A stretch of DNA of 64,000 bases from Synechococcus sp. HJ21-Hayes (GCF_024345835.1 NZ_JAGQBW010000005.1:1-64000), one strand, 5' to 3'. Shown: positions 10,930-19,892, counted from the first letter of the stretch. Notes: generated from the sequence alone by a model not told the origin. Translations and numbers: made by a program.

Positions 10930-11565
10930 TTACAGTCTTTGCAAATCGTCATGACGATTGGTGTGGCGTGGGGCGCGCGCTTCGGCGGGGCCCAGCCAGT
11001 GCTCCAGGGCCGGTGAAAACACCTCCCGGATCACCGTGAGTTCACGCCCCTGGTGGAAGAAGCGGTAGTGGCGGCTCCAGAAGGGGCCAGTGCTGCCCAG
11101 ACCTTGGGAGAGCCAGGGGGCCTCCACGAGGGCCAGTCCATCCACTTCCCGATAGAGCTCAGCGCGCTCGGCCATGAGGCTCTTCCAGATGGGCTGGTTG
11201 CGCTGCTGTAGGTGCTCCGCCGCCGTGCTCTGGTTCCACCAGCTCTCCGCCCAGGCCAGGGTTTGCTCACCGCAGCGCAGCCACACCTGGCGGCGCAGCA
11301 GCGGCGCCTTGAGTTCCGTCACTTCGGTGGGGGCTTCTGCGCCGGGGTTGGCGTCGGCGGTCATGGCGATCACCTCCACCTCCACCGGCAGCCCGGTGAG
11401 GGATTGCAGATGGCGGGTGGGGCTGCCATCGCCCAGTAGCAGCAAGCGCCAGGGGCCGGTCAGGTCCCGGCCGCTCTGGGCGTTGGCCACATCGGCATAG
11501 GACGCCTGCCACAGCGGTCGCGGCGACGGCCAGAGCGGCCCTGGCGGCGTGGGGGTTGCGCCCAT
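10930..11565 (-). CDS. Chorismate lyase-like protein (DUF98 family)
   Basis: 211 residues matching the chorismate pyruvate-lyase / DUF98 family, which in cyanobacteria makes 4-hydroxybenzoate for the plastoquinone head group. Recognisable parts are RDLTGPWRLLLLGDGSPTRHL near the N-terminus, LLRRQVWLRCGEQTLAWAES in the middle and FWSRHYRFFHQGRELTVIRE near the end. The R-x-V-x-L and final R-E-x-F features fit the ligand pocket of this fold. It starts 15 nt after the stop of the gene upstream on the minus strand, so it is probably the last gene of the dnaB-mnmG run. Confidence 0.8.
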   Translation of the reverse strand: MGATPTPPGPLWPSPRPLWQASYADVANAQSGRDLTGPWRLLLLGDGSPTRHLQSLTGLPVEVEVIAMTADANPGAEAPTEVTELKAPLLRRQVWLRCGEQTLAWAESWWNQSTAAEHLQQRNQPIWKSLMAERAELYREVDGLALVEAPWLSQGLGSTGPFWSRHYRFFHQGRELTVIREVFSPALEHWLGPAEARAPRHTNRHDDLQRL

Positions 11566-11580
11566 GGCGATGGTTCCAGC

Positions 11581-12333
11581 TCAGAAGCCACTGCTGATGC
11601 TGATGCGTCGGGTGATCCCAGCGCGTTCGATCACTGCCGCATCCCCGGAGGCGGATTGCAGGCGCCAGCCGCTGTTGCCGATGCCTTCGCCCACCAGGGC
11701 ATTGGTGGAGCTGCCCCCCACCTGGAAAATGGCAGACCCGGGTTTGCCGGGAATCTGCACCACCCCCAGCAAGTCCGGCAGACTGCCCCCTCCGGCCCCA
11801 CCGCTGCTGTTGGTGGCCGGCGGAGCTGAGGCATGGAGGGTGCCGCTCACGGGCACTCTCAGGGGTGGCGCGCCTCCTGGGGACTCCCCCGCGGGCAGTT
11901 GGCCGAGCTCCTCGATCCACGGCTCACCCGGTGGTGGCGGTGGTGGCAGGTCGGCCTGCGCGTTGTTGGTGGTTGCTGCGGTGGCCGCGGGGGCGGGGCT
12001 GCCTAGCCCCCGGATGCCCTCCAGGAGCCGCAGGGTTCGCTCCTGGCGCAGATCCAGGTTGGCCTGGGTCCAGCCGCGCCAGAGGGCAAAGGAGGTGCCG
12101 CCGCTGAGCAGCAGGATCGAGCCGGCGATGGCCATGAGCAGCTTGGGCTGGTGTGCGGAGCTGCCGGGGGCTGCTGCCGAGGGGTGCTCCTCGCGGATTT
12201 CAACCTCGATGGTGTCGGTGGGAGCGGTCGGGGCCGGCACGCCGAGGGCCTTGCTGAACACCCGATCCATCACCTGTTCGGCCTTCAACTCCCAGAGCGC
12301 CCGTGATGGGCTGGGCGAGCGGCCGGAGGTCAC
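11581..12333 (-). CDS. Membrane protein with GspC/PilP-like C-terminal domain
   Basis: 250 residues from GTG 12333. Order: a cytoplasmic N-terminus (about 65 aa), one transmembrane helix (LLMAIAGSILLLSGGTSFALW), a periplasmic Pro-rich linker (LPPPPPPGEPW), and a small C-terminal beta domain (LLGVVQIPGKPGSAIFQVGG ... GEGIGNSGWRL ... AVIERAG). The pattern 'L-x-G-V-x-x-x-P ... A-x-F-x-x-G-G ... G-E-x-I-G-x-x-G-W-x-x ... V-x-I-x-R' is that of the GspC homology region and PilP. Cyanobacterial proteins of this layout are usually annotated hypothetical. It may couple inner-membrane parts to a secretin. It lies 39 nt downstream of mnmG on the minus strand. Confidence 0.7.
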   Translation of the reverse strand: MTSGRSPSPSRALWELKAEQVMDRVFSKALGVPAPTAPTDTIEVEIREEHPSAAAPGSSAHQPKLLMAIAGSILLLSGGTSFALWRGWTQANLDLRQERTLRLLEGIRGLGSPAPAATAATTNNAQADLPPPPPPGEPWIEELGQLPAGESPGGAPPLRVPVSGTLHASAPPATNSSGGAGGGSLPDLLGVVQIPGKPGSAIFQVGGSSTNALVGEGIGNSGWRLQSASGDAAVIERAGITRRISISSGF

Positions 12334-12372
12334 GAGCTGCTTCTGGGCATTGGGGAACGGCGTGGGCGCACC

Positions 12373-14307
12373 CTATCGCTCACCTGCCGCGTTGACGAGC
12401 GGCTGCTGGCGGCGCGCCTCCAGCTCCAGCCACAGCATCAGGGCGGTGATGTCGGCGGGGCTGACCCCGGGGATGCGCGAGGCCTGGCCCAGGCTGTGGG
12501 GCTGCACGGCCGCCAGCTTCTCGCGGGCCTCCTTGGAGAGGGTGCCGATGGCCGCGTAGGGGATGTCTGGGGGGATGGGGCGGTGCTCCTGCTTTTTCAC
12601 CTGGTTGATCTGCTGCTGTTGGCGGGCCAGGTAGCCGCTGTATTTGATGTCGATCTCCGCCCCCTCGCGCACGTCCTGGGGGAGCTGGGCATCGGCCAGG
12701 CCGTGCTGCACCAGGTCTGCGCTGTGGAAGCCGGGGCGGCGCAGCAGGTCGGCCAGGGTGATGGAGCCTTTGATCGGCGCGCTGGTGGCGGCCTCCACCG
12801 CTGGAGCCGCCGGGTCGCTGCCCTTGAGGCGCACCGTTTCGAGCCTCTGCTTCTCGGCCTCGATCGCCTCCTGTTTGCGGGTGTAGAGGTCCCAGCGGCG
12901 GTCATCGATCAGCCCCAGCTCGCGGCCCAGGGGGGTGAGGCGCCGGTCGGCGTTGTCGCCCCGCAGCACCAGCCGGTATTCACTGCGGCTGGTGAGCACT
13001 CGGTAGGGCTCGCGCAGATCTTTGGTGATCAGATCGTCGATCATCGTGCCGATGTAGCTGCCCTCCCGCGGGAAGTGCACGGCGGATTGGCCGCGCACCT
13101 GCCGGGCGGCGTTGAGGCCGGCCACCAGCCCCTGGGCAGCGGCCTCCTCGTAGCCGGTGGTGCCGTTGAGCTGGCCGGCACTGAACAGGCCTTGCACCCG
13201 TTTGGTTTCCAGCGAGGGCTTGAGCTGGGTGGCGGGTAGATAGTCGTAGTCCACCGCGTAGGCGGGTCGCAGCATCACGCACTGCTCCAGCCCCGGCAGG
13301 GTGCGCAGCAGCTCCAGTTGCAGCCGTTCCGGCAGGCCGGTGGAGAAGCCCTGGATATAGAGCTCGGGGGTGTCCCTGCCCTCAGGCTCCAGGAAGATCT
13401 GGTGGCTCTCCTTATCGGCGAAGCGCACGATCTTGTCTTCAATCGAGGGGCAATAGCGAGGGCCCTTGCTGTCGATGAAGCCGCCGTAGATCGGCGTGAG
13501 GTGCAGGTTGTCGCGAATGAGTTGGTGGGTGGCCGCCGTGGTGCGGGTGATGTGGCAGCTCATTTGCGCATCGCTCACCCAGGCCGCTGGATCAAAGGAG
13601 AAGAAGCGATCGGCGGCATCGCTGGGCTGCTCCTCCAGCTGGTCGAGGGCCACACTGCGGCGATCCACCCGGGCGGGAGTGCCGGTTTTGAGGCGGCCCA
13701 TGCTGAACCCCAGGGCCTCGAGGGCTTCGGTGAGCCCCTCGGCAGGCTGCTCCCCGGCCCGGCCGGCCGGCATCGATTGGTTGCCCACCCAGATCTGGCC
13801 CCCCAGGAAGGTGCCCGTGGTGAGGATCACGGCCGGCGCGGCGTAGACGCTGCCGAAGTAGGTGCGCACGCCGGTGATCCGGCCACCGCCGTCCGCTGCC
13901 CCCTCCACCTCCAGTCCCGTCACCATGGCCTCGCGCAGGGCCAGGTTGGGGCTGTGCTGCAGCAGCTGCAGCATCTGGCGGGCGTACTGGCGCTTGTCGG
14001 TTTGCGCACGCAGGGCCCATACGGCCGGGCCGCGGCTGGCATTCAGCACCCGCTTCTGCAGGGCCGTGGCATCGGCCAGGCGGCCGATCACGCCGCCCAG
14101 GGCATCCACCTCATGCACCAGCTGGCTCTTGGCCGGCCCGCCCACCGCTGGGTTGCAGGGCTGCCAGGCGATGCGGTCGAGGTTGAGGGAAAACAGGGCC
14201 GTATTCAGCCCCAGCCGCGCCGCGGTGATGGCGGCCTCGCAGCCGGCATGGCCGCCCCCCACAACGATCACATCGAAGGATTCGGTGGGGGGAGCGGTGA
14301 AGGCCAT
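12373..14307 (-). CDS. mnmG: tRNA uridine-5-carboxymethylaminomethyl(34) synthesis enzyme MnmG
   Basis: FAD-dependent enzyme that, with MnmE, modifies the wobble uridine of several tRNAs. 644 aa, normal length. The N-terminal dinucleotide-binding motif is [13 protein letters not shown]. The family signatures [27 protein letters not shown] and [17 protein letters not shown] are all present, and the C-terminal helical domain ends with [17 protein letters not shown] at 14307. It lies 50 nt downstream of dnaB on the same strand with no terminator visible between. Confidence 0.97.
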   Translation of the reverse strand: MAFTAPPTESFDVIVVGGGHAGCEAAITAARLGLNTALFSLNLDRIAWQPCNPAVGGPAKSQLVHEVDALGGVIGRLADATALQKRVLNASRGPAVWALRAQTDKRQYARQMLQLLQHSPNLALREAMVTGLEVEGAADGGGRITGVRTYFGSVYAAPAVILTTGTFLGGQIWVGNQSMPAGRAGEQPAEGLTEALEALGFSMGRLKTGTPARVDRRSVALDQLEEQPSDAADRFFSFDPAAWVSDAQMSCHITRTTAATHQLIRDNLHLTPIYGGFIDSKGPRYCPSIEDKIVRFADKESHQIFLEPEGRDTPELYIQGFSTGLPERLQLELLRTLPGLEQCVMLRPAYAVDYDYLPATQLKPSLETKRVQGLFSAGQLNGTTGYEEAAAQGLVAGLNAARQVRGQSAVHFPREGSYIGTMIDDLITKDLREPYRVLTSRSEYRLVLRGDNADRRLTPLGRELGLIDDRRWDLYTRKQEAIEAEKQRLETVRLKGSDPAAPAVEAATSAPIKGSITLADLLRRPGFHSADLVQHGLADAQLPQDVREGAEIDIKYSGYLARQQQQINQVKKQEHRPIPPDIPYAAIGTLSKEAREKLAAVQPHSLGQASRIPGVSPADITALMLWLELEARRQQPLVNAAGER

Positions 14308-14357
14308 GGGTTCAATGTATGGCCCAGCCCCTGGAGGGTGCTGGTGGCGAGGCCTGA

Positions 14358-15776
14358 TCAGAGCCCGCCTGGGGCTGCCAGGTTGCGGAAGCGGGTGTAT
14401 TGGGGTTCAAACAGCAGTTTCACGGTGCCCACGGGGCCGTTGCGGTGCTTGGTGAGGATCACCTCGGTGATGCCCCGGTCCGGGGTGTCGGGGTTGTAGT
14501 ACTCGTCGCGGTAGATCATCAGCACCAGGTCCGCGTCCTGCTCGATCGAGCCGGATTCCCGCAGGTCTGAGAGCATTGGGCGCTTGTTGGTTCGGGCCTC
14601 CACGCCACGGCTCAGCTGGGAGAGGGCCACCACCGGCACGTTGAGCTCACGGGCCATCTGCTTGAGGCCCCGGGTGATGCGGGAGAGCTCCTGCACCCGG
14701 TTGTCGGAGCCCGACCCCTCCATCAACTGCAGGTAGTCGATCACGATCAGCCCCAGTTCCTTGCCGCTTTCGGCCATCAGCCGCCGGCACAACGAGCGCA
14801 TCTCCAGCACGCCTGAATTGGGCTTGTCGTCGATGTAGATCGGCATCTGGCTCAGGGTGCTGATGCCCTGGCCCAGCAGGGGCCACTCCTCTGGATTGAG
14901 CCGGCCGGTGCGCAGGCGGCCGCTCTCGATGCCCACCTCCATAGCCAACAGGCGGTAGGTGAGCTGCTCTTTGCTCATCTCCAGGCTGAACACGCACACC
15001 GGCAGGTGGTGCAACTGGGCCACGTTCTTGGCCAGGTTCAGGGTGATCGCGGTTTTGCCCATGGCGGGGCGGCCGGCCACGATGATCAGATCGCTGCGCT
15101 GCAGGCCCTGGGTCATGGCGTCCAGGTCGTAGAAATTCACCGGGATGCCGGCCACCGCCGTGCCCAGGGAGCGGCTCTCGATCTCGTTGAAGGTGGCGGT
15201 GAGGATTTCCGCGGTGGGGGTGAGGCCAGTGCTGGGTTTTTCCTGGCTGATGGCGAAGATCTTGGCCTCGGCCTCATCGAGCACCTGCTCCATGGGCTTG
15301 CTCTGGTCGAAGCCCAGCTGGATCACCTCGTTGCCGGAGCGGATCAGCTGGCGCCGCAGGAATTTGTCCATCACCAGCCGGGCCACCTGGTCGATGGAGG
15401 CCGTGGACAGGGTGCGCTCTACCAGTTCCACCAGCCGGTTGCTGCCGCCCACCTTCTCCAGGGCGCCTGTATCCGCTAGCCAGGCGGTCATGGCGGTGAG
15501 GTCGGTGGGTTTGCCCTGGCTGTGCAGCATCAGGGCGGTGCGGTAAATCTCCCGGTGGGCACTGAGATAGAAGGCCTCCGGCTGCAGCACATCGGCCACG
15601 CGGCCGATCGCATCCGGGTCGAGCAGGATGCCGCCCAGCACGGCCTCTTCAGCCTCCAGGTTCTGGGGCGGCACCGAATCGGGCAGGGCCTCGAAGTTCG
15701 CCTCCTCCCGCTGGCGGCCCCGGTTACCCAGGCGCCCCCGGCTTTCATCTGAATTGGCCAGGGGAACGCTCGCCAT
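14358..15776 (-). CDS. dnaB: Replicative DNA helicase
   Basis: Hexameric helicase unwinding DNA at the replication fork. From ATG 15776 it is 472 aa. The N-terminal DnaB domain begins [16 protein letters not shown]. The RecA-like domain has Walker A GRPAMGKT, Walker [11 protein letters not shown] and the arginine-finger region [21 protein letters not shown]. There is no intein, although dnaB inteins occur in some cyanobacteria. The longer upstream frame runs through the rplI terminator, so it was rejected. It is separated from rplI by that terminator and probably has its own promoter. Confidence 0.97.
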   Translation of the reverse strand: MASVPLANSDESRGRLGNRGRQREEANFEALPDSVPPQNLEAEEAVLGGILLDPDAIGRVADVLQPEAFYLSAHREIYRTALMLHSQGKPTDLTAMTAWLADTGALEKVGGSNRLVELVERTLSTASIDQVARLVMDKFLRRQLIRSGNEVIQLGFDQSKPMEQVLDEAEAKIFAISQEKPSTGLTPTAEILTATFNEIESRSLGTAVAGIPVNFYDLDAMTQGLQRSDLIIVAGRPAMGKTAITLNLAKNVAQLHHLPVCVFSLEMSKEQLTYRLLAMEVGIESGRLRTGRLNPEEWPLLGQGISTLSQMPIYIDDKPNSGVLEMRSLCRRLMAESGKELGLIVIDYLQLMEGSGSDNRVQELSRITRGLKQMARELNVPVVALSQLSRGVEARTNKRPMLSDLRESGSIEQDADLVLMIYRDEYYNPDTPDRGITEVILTKHRNGPVGTVKLLFEPQYTRFRNLAAPGGL

Positions 15777-15811
15777 GGTGGGCTGGGCTGCTCGGGCTGA
15801 GGAGGGATCCA

Positions 15812-15847
15812 ACAAAACGCCGCCAGACCCAAGGGGCCTGACGGCGT
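15812..15847 (-). terminator. Rho-independent terminator between rplI and dnaB
   Basis: Reading the minus strand, a 10-bp stem ACGCCGTCAG / CTGGCGGCGT with one wobble pair (15838-15847 with 15817-15826) is followed by TTTTGTT. A second, weaker hairpin built on CCCCCAG/CTGGGGG lies nearer the rplI stop, around 15886-15906. Confidence 0.8.
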
Positions 15848-15935
15848 GGGGCCGGTCATTCTGGGGCGACCAAGCCGGAGCCAAAGCCCCCAGGGATCAG
15901 CTGGGGGAGTGGGCTGACGCTGATGGCGGGTGTGC

Positions 15936-16394
15936 TCAGTGGCTCACCACTTCCAGGTTGATCTCGGCGGTGACTTCCGAGTGCAGCTTCACCTGCACTT
16001 TGTAGTTGCCGGTGCGGTGGATTTCGGGAACGATGATGTCGCGGCGATCCACTTCCTTCTTGGTGGCGGATTCGATGGCTTCGGCCACGTCGCCGTTGGT
16101 CACGGTGCCGAACAGCACATCGTCGCCGCCGGTCTGCTTCTTCACCGTGAAGCGGCCGATGGTGTCCAGGGCGGTGCGGAAGGCCACGGCCTCAGCCTTG
16201 AGGGCAGCCTGGCGCTCGGCCTCCTTGGCGCGGCGGTGCTCCACCTGACGCATCACGGCGGGAGTCACTGCAACGGCCTTGCCCTGGGGCAGCAGGAAGT
16301 TACGGGCGTAGCCAGGGGCCACATCCACCAGATCGCCGTCCTTGCCCAGGCTGAGGACGTCCTCGCTGAGGACCACGGAAACGCGCTTAGCCAT
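15936..16394 (-). CDS. rplI: 50S ribosomal protein L9
   Basis: 152-residue L9. The N-terminal domain [18 protein letters not shown] ... [14 protein letters not shown] carries the L9 signature, then a long connecting helix and the C-terminal domain ([34 protein letters not shown]). Binds 23S rRNA and extends from the L1 side of the large subunit. ATG at 16394. It is followed by a terminator before dnaB. Confidence 0.98.
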   Translation of the reverse strand: MAKRVSVVLSEDVLSLGKDGDLVDVAPGYARNFLLPQGKAVAVTPAVMRQVEHRRAKEAERQAALKAEAVAFRTALDTIGRFTVKKQTGGDDVLFGTVTNGDVAEAIESATKKEVDRRDIIVPEIHRTGNYKVQVKLHSEVTAEINLEVVSH

Positions 16395-16432
16395 GGGAAT
16401 TCGGTAAAACGATCAACGTCTTGAGCGATGGA

Positions 16433-16849
16433 TCAGCCTACGCCACGGCTTGGGGTGATCAAACGCAGCCCGGGAAAGGCCTGGCGGTACCGGCGCTGAT
16501 CCCGCGTGAGCAGGGCGCAACGCTCAACCAGTGCATGGGCCCCGATCAGGAAATCGGGAAGAATCATGGCCCTGGTGCCTCCGCGTTCCCGATAGGCCGC
16601 ATGGGCTCGGGCCGCCAGGAACGAGGCTTCTCGAGGCATTGGGCGGTAGTCGTAGAGGTGGGGCGGCAGCAGCTCGTCCACGTCCTCAATGCGGTGGCAG
16701 GCGAAGGCGATTTCGCCATACACGATGGCGTTGATCAGAACGGGACCTGCATTCAGCCAGTGCATCAGCTGTGCGCTGCTCCAGTGGCCCCACTGCGGGT
16801 CGGCGGTGGCCACATCGAGGATCACGTTGGCATCCACGAACACCGTCAC
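16433..16849 (-). CDS. PIN-domain toxin, VapC-like
   Basis: 138-residue PIN-domain protein, a presumed metal-dependent RNase toxin. The first acidic residue is in MTVFVDANVILDV, the second in NAIVYGEIAFAC (Glu), and the third and fourth acidic sites are probably ILPDFLIGAHA and LLTRDQRRY, the usual PIN quartet pattern. The start is GTG at 16849. It overlaps the antitoxin stop by 4 nt (GTGA), giving translational coupling. Target RNA cannot be predicted. Confidence 0.85.
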   Translation of the reverse strand: MTVFVDANVILDVATADPQWGHWSSAQLMHWLNAGPVLINAIVYGEIAFACHRIEDVDELLPPHLYDYRPMPREASFLAARAHAAYRERGGTRAMILPDFLIGAHALVERCALLTRDQRRYRQAFPGLRLITPSRGVG

Positions 16850-17082
16850 ACGGCATCACCGCGGGTGAGCGCCAACAGCTCGTCGGTGCTGAGGTTGGTG
16901 CGCAGGCGGGCTCGGCGCAGGCGCTGCACGGCTTCTTCTCCCCGGCCGGGCTGATCAGGTTGTGGCTCCAGGAACACCCGTCCGTCCTCCTCCACGAACC
17001 GCACGGCGGTGTGGGGGAGGAGGCCGCAGCGCTCGCGAATGGCCAGGGGAATGGTCACCTGACCCTTGCTGGTGACCCGCAT
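16846..17082 (-). CDS. AbrB/MazE-type antitoxin, VapB-like
   Basis: 78-residue swapped-hairpin AbrB-family DNA-binding antitoxin: MRVTSKGQVTIPLAIRERCGL is the classic N-terminal beta-hairpin. The C-terminal half (GRGEEAVQRLRRARLRTN, then LSTDELLALTRGD) should wrap the PIN toxin. ATG 17082 was chosen because a GGGG lies 7 nt upstream. An ATG four codons earlier at 17094 has no RBS. A 13-nt inverted repeat at 17102-17114, just upstream, is a candidate autoregulatory operator. Confidence 0.85.
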   Translation of the reverse strand: MRVTSKGQVTIPLAIRERCGLLPHTAVRFVEEDGRVFLEPQPDQPGRGEEAVQRLRRARLRTNLSTDELLALTRGDAV

Positions 17083-17101
17083 CGAACACCCCATCGGCAG
17101 A

Positions 17102-17114
17102 GTAAGAATCTTAC
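17102..17114. promoter_or_regulatory. Inverted repeat, candidate vapB operator
   Basis: GTAAGA-A-TCTTAC, a perfect 6-bp inverted repeat around one base. It lies 20-32 nt upstream of the antitoxin ATG and contains the stop codon (17111-17113) of the upstream desaturase gene. AbrB-type antitoxins commonly bind such short palindromes to repress their own operon. Binding here is inferred. Confidence 0.45.
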
Positions 17115-18016
17115 CGAGGTCGGGTTCTCAGGGCTTCAGGCAGCCGCACCCTGGTGGCGAGGCCCAGGCGCTGCATCAGATGGATGTGCATCCAGGTGAG
17201 GTCGGGCTCGCGGCGGCCCCAGCCATGGCGCGCGGAGTGGGGGTAGGCGTGGTGGGTGTTGTGCCAGCCCTCGCCGAAGGTGAGAGCAGCCACCCAGGGG
17301 TTGTTGCGGGAGCCGTCACCGCTGTTGTGCAGCACGTAGCCCCAGCGGTGGGTGGCGGAATTCACCAGCCAGGTCACGTGGTACACGAGTGCCAGGCGCA
17401 GGGGGATCCCCCACAGCACAAGGGCCCAGCCGCCGGCGCCTGTGATGGTGCCGATCCAGAACAGCAGGCCGGCCAGGGGCAGTTGCAGGATCAGGAACCA
17501 CGTGTTCAGCCAGCGGTAGTAGGGGTCTGCGGCCAGATCGCCGCTCAGGCGGGGGATGGCCGCCGTGGCGGGCACCTTCTCGAGCATCCAGCCCATGTGG
17601 CTCCACCAGAAGCCGCGGTGACTGTTGTGGTGATCTGCATTCGTATCGGAAAACTTGTGGTGGTGGCGGTGCAGGCCCACCCAGTCGATCGGGCCCTGCT
17701 GGCAGCTGAGGGCACCGCAGGTGGCAAAGAAGCGCTCCAGCCAGCGTGGTAGCTGGAAGGCGCGGTGGCTGAGCAGGCGGTGATAGCCGATGGTCACGCC
17801 CAGGCAGGCGGTGACCCAATAGAGGATCAGCAGGCTGGCCGCGGCCGGCACGCTCCAGAACCTGGGTAGCAGAGCCACCAGGGCCAGGGCGTGGATGACG
17901 GCCATGAAGGCCACGATTCCCCAGTCGCGGCCTTGGGGTGCAGCAGGCAGCGCCGCGCCGGGTTGGCGGCGATGCAGGGCCCGGGCCCGGGCTGGGGCGG
18001 TGATCGAGGCCGTCAT
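17111..18016 (-). CDS. Acyl-lipid/acyl-CoA Delta-9-type fatty acid desaturase (copy 1)
   Basis: 301-residue membrane di-iron desaturase, DesC-like, which introduces the first double bond into membrane acyl chains. The three histidine boxes are HRLLSH, HRHHH (GLHRHHHKFSD) and HNTHH (EGWHNTHHAYP), with hydrophobic segments between. ATG 18016. Divergent from an HTH-like gene with 53 nt between starts, holding a 12-bp palindrome. The stop codon sits inside the inverted repeat that precedes the VapB-like gene. Confidence 0.93.
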   Translation of the reverse strand: MTASITAPARARALHRRQPGAALPAAPQGRDWGIVAFMAVIHALALVALLPRFWSVPAAASLLILYWVTACLGVTIGYHRLLSHRAFQLPRWLERFFATCGALSCQQGPIDWVGLHRHHHKFSDTNADHHNSHRGFWWSHMGWMLEKVPATAAIPRLSGDLAADPYYRWLNTWFLILQLPLAGLLFWIGTITGAGGWALVLWGIPLRLALVYHVTWLVNSATHRWGYVLHNSGDGSRNNPWVAALTFGEGWHNTHHAYPHSARHGWGRREPDLTWMHIHLMQRLGLATRVRLPEALRTRPR

Positions 18017-18053
18017 GGGCCTGCTCCATCGGTTTCCGATAAAATGGTAGCAG

Positions 18054-18065
18054 TACGGATCCGTA
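18054..18065. promoter_or_regulatory. 12-bp perfect palindrome between desaturase and HTH gene
   Basis: TACGGATCCGTA is its own reverse complement. It lies 5 nt before the GTG of the rightward regulator-like gene and 38 nt before the desaturase ATG. A -10-like TAAAAT (18040-18045) precedes it for the rightward gene. On the other strand TTGATA overlaps its edge with CATTTT 17 nt further on. This is a plausible shared operator. Confidence 0.5.
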
Positions 18066-18069
18066 TCAA

Positions 18070-18858
18070 GTGCAATATCGGGATGAACTCGAAGCGGGCC
18101 GGGATGCGTTCGGGCACCTGATCAGGGTTTGGCACGAGCGCAACGGCTGGAGTCAGCGGGTGCTGCCGGCCCTGGCCGAGCGGCTGGAGCTGGGCCGGGT
18201 TCACAACTCCCAGCTCTCTAACCTGCGCAACCGCAAGCTGGCCTCCCCGGGCCCCGAGCTGTTTGTGGCGTTGGGGCGCATCAATCAGATGTTGGCGCAG
18301 GAGGGTGGTGTCGAGGGGCCCTCGCCCCAGCTCGCCGGGCAGTTGGCCGATCAGCCCGAGCTGCTCTCAGCGCTCCAGGTCTCCGCCTTGCCCCTGCTGG
18401 CGGATAACGGCCAGCCGCTGGGGCCAGCCCAGCTGTTTGAGATCTTCGTGGGCCTGCGCCAGCCCCCCAGCGCCTTCGATCTGCGCATTGCCGAGGCTGA
18501 GGCCGCGGGCTTGAGTGCCGCTCTGGCGGAGCTGTTCACGGCGGGGCGGCCGTGGCGCAGCTGCCGGGACCAGTTGCTGGAGGCCTATCCCGCCGAGAAA
18601 CGCCAGCGCCGTGAGCGGTTTGCCGAGGTGATGGCGGGCCAGCGCGACTACACGGCCGCCGAGTTGGACGGGGAACTGGCGGATCTGCGGCGCACCCTGG
18701 CGGTGCTGGGGGCCGCCGATGAACAGGCTCTCAGCGCCGACCAGTTCCTGGAGTTGCTGCGCCAAAAAGCCCGTCAGCATCAGCGGCCGGGCGGCGGTGG
18801 TGATCGCGATGATCTGGGGGAGGCGATCCGGCGGGAATTAGGCCGTCAGCCCGGATAA
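18070..18858 (+). CDS. HTH-like putative transcriptional regulator (262 aa)
   Basis: From GTG 18070. Residues about 15-70 (HLIRVWHERNGWSQRVLPALAE, then RVHNSQLSNLRNRKLASPGPELFVALGRIN) look like an XRE-type or related helix-turn-helix, with the second half 'NSQLSNLRNRKL' as the recognition helix. The rest is all-helical with no recognised fold (FEIFVGLRQPP, AELDGELADLRRTLAVLG) and could be a ligand or oligomerisation domain. It lies between two desaturase genes, divergent from one and convergent (13-nt overlap) with the other, so control of lipid unsaturation is an attractive but unproven role. Confidence 0.65.
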   Translation: MQYRDELEAGRDAFGHLIRVWHERNGWSQRVLPALAERLELGRVHNSQLSNLRNRKLASPGPELFVALGRINQMLAQEGGVEGPSPQLAGQLADQPELLSALQVSALPLLADNGQPLGPAQLFEIFVGLRQPPSAFDLRIAEAEAAGLSAALAELFTAGRPWRSCRDQLLEAYPAEKRQRRERFAEVMAGQRDYTAAELDGELADLRRTLAVLGAADEQALSADQFLELLRQKARQHQRPGGGGDRDDLGEAIRRELGRQPG

Positions 18859-19892
18859 CGGGCTTCGCGAATGCGCTTGGCCCAGCCGAGGCTGCGCAGC
18901 AGCTTGATGTGTTGCCAGGTGATGTCGAACTCGAACCAGCGCAGGCCGTGGCGGGCGCTGGAGGGGTGGGCGTGGTGGTTGTTGTGCCAGCCCTCGCCGA
19001 AGCTCAGGATCGCCACCCACCAGCAGTTGCGGGAGAGATCCGGGCAGTCGAAATTGCGGTAGCCGAACGCGTGGGTGGCGGAGTTCACCAGCCAGGTCAC
19101 GTGGTACACGAGCACCAGACGCAGGGGAATCGCCCACAGCACCAGGCCCAGGCCACCGCCATGCACCTGGGCGGCGTTGCCGTACCAGTACAGACCCAAA
19201 CCGAGGGGAAGCTGCAGCAGCAGGAACCAGCGGTCCAGCCAGCGATAGAGAGGGTCCTGGAGCATGTCGCCGGAGAAGCGATGCAGCTCCTTGAGGGCGG
19301 GGATCTCGTGCAGCATCCACTCGCTGTGGGCCCACCACAGCCCGCGGGCCGCGTCGTGGTGGTCGTTGGGCTGGTCGGAGAACTTGTGGTGATGGCGGTG
19401 CAGGCCCACCCACTCGATCGGACCGCTCTGGCAGGCCAGGGTGCCCATCAACACCAGCAGGCGTTCCACCCACTTGGGGGCCACGAAACTGCGGTGCGAC
19501 ACCAGCCGATGCAGGCCCAGGGTGACTCCCAGCACCGTCATCCAATAAAGCAGCGCCAGGGCGGCCACAGCCTGCCAGCTCCAGAACTGCGGCAGCAGGG
19601 CAAACACCGCCCCCACGTGCATCACCAGCATGAAGCCGGTGGTGCCGAGCTTCAGCTTCCGCTGACTGGGGGGCAGGGGCGCTCGGGGCACCACCAGGGC
19701 GGCGCGCATGCGCGCTTCCTGGGCTGCCGTCAGCCCTGCGCTGCTGCCTTCGGTGGCGCCGTCGTTGCCCGTTGCCGGACGGTTGGAGCGGGCTGCCGAA
19801 GCGGCATCTGGAGCAACGACCAATGTGATCTCCTGAAGGATGCGCAGGCTCTGGTTCGCTGGGGTGTCCCCTGGAGGGGGACTGCGCACCAC
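18846..19892 (-). CDS. Acyl-lipid/acyl-CoA Delta-9-type fatty acid desaturase (copy 2)
   Basis: Up to 348 residues. A second DesC-like membrane desaturase with His boxes HRLVSH, HRHHH (GLHRHHHKFSD) and HNNHH (EGWHNNHHAHP). It is clearly paralogous to copy 1 over the core (VYHVTWLVNSATH is shared). The N-terminal 60-70 residues before RKLKLGTTGFMLVMHV are not conserved with copy 1, and the true start could be one of several GTG/ATG codons downstream of the GTG at 19892. Its 3' end overlaps the convergent HTH gene by 13 nt. Confidence 0.9.
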   Translation of the reverse strand: MVRSPPPGDTPANQSLRILQEITLVVAPDAASAARSNRPATGNDGATEGSSAGLTAAQEARMRAALVVPRAPLPPSQRKLKLGTTGFMLVMHVGAVFALLPQFWSWQAVAALALLYWMTVLGVTLGLHRLVSHRSFVAPKWVERLLVLMGTLACQSGPIEWVGLHRHHHKFSDQPNDHHDAARGLWWAHSEWMLHEIPALKELHRFSGDMLQDPLYRWLDRWFLLLQLPLGLGLYWYGNAAQVHGGGLGLVLWAIPLRLVLVYHVTWLVNSATHAFGYRNFDCPDLSRNCWWVAILSFGEGWHNNHHAHPSSARHGLRWFEFDITWQHIKLLRSLGWAKRIREARYPG

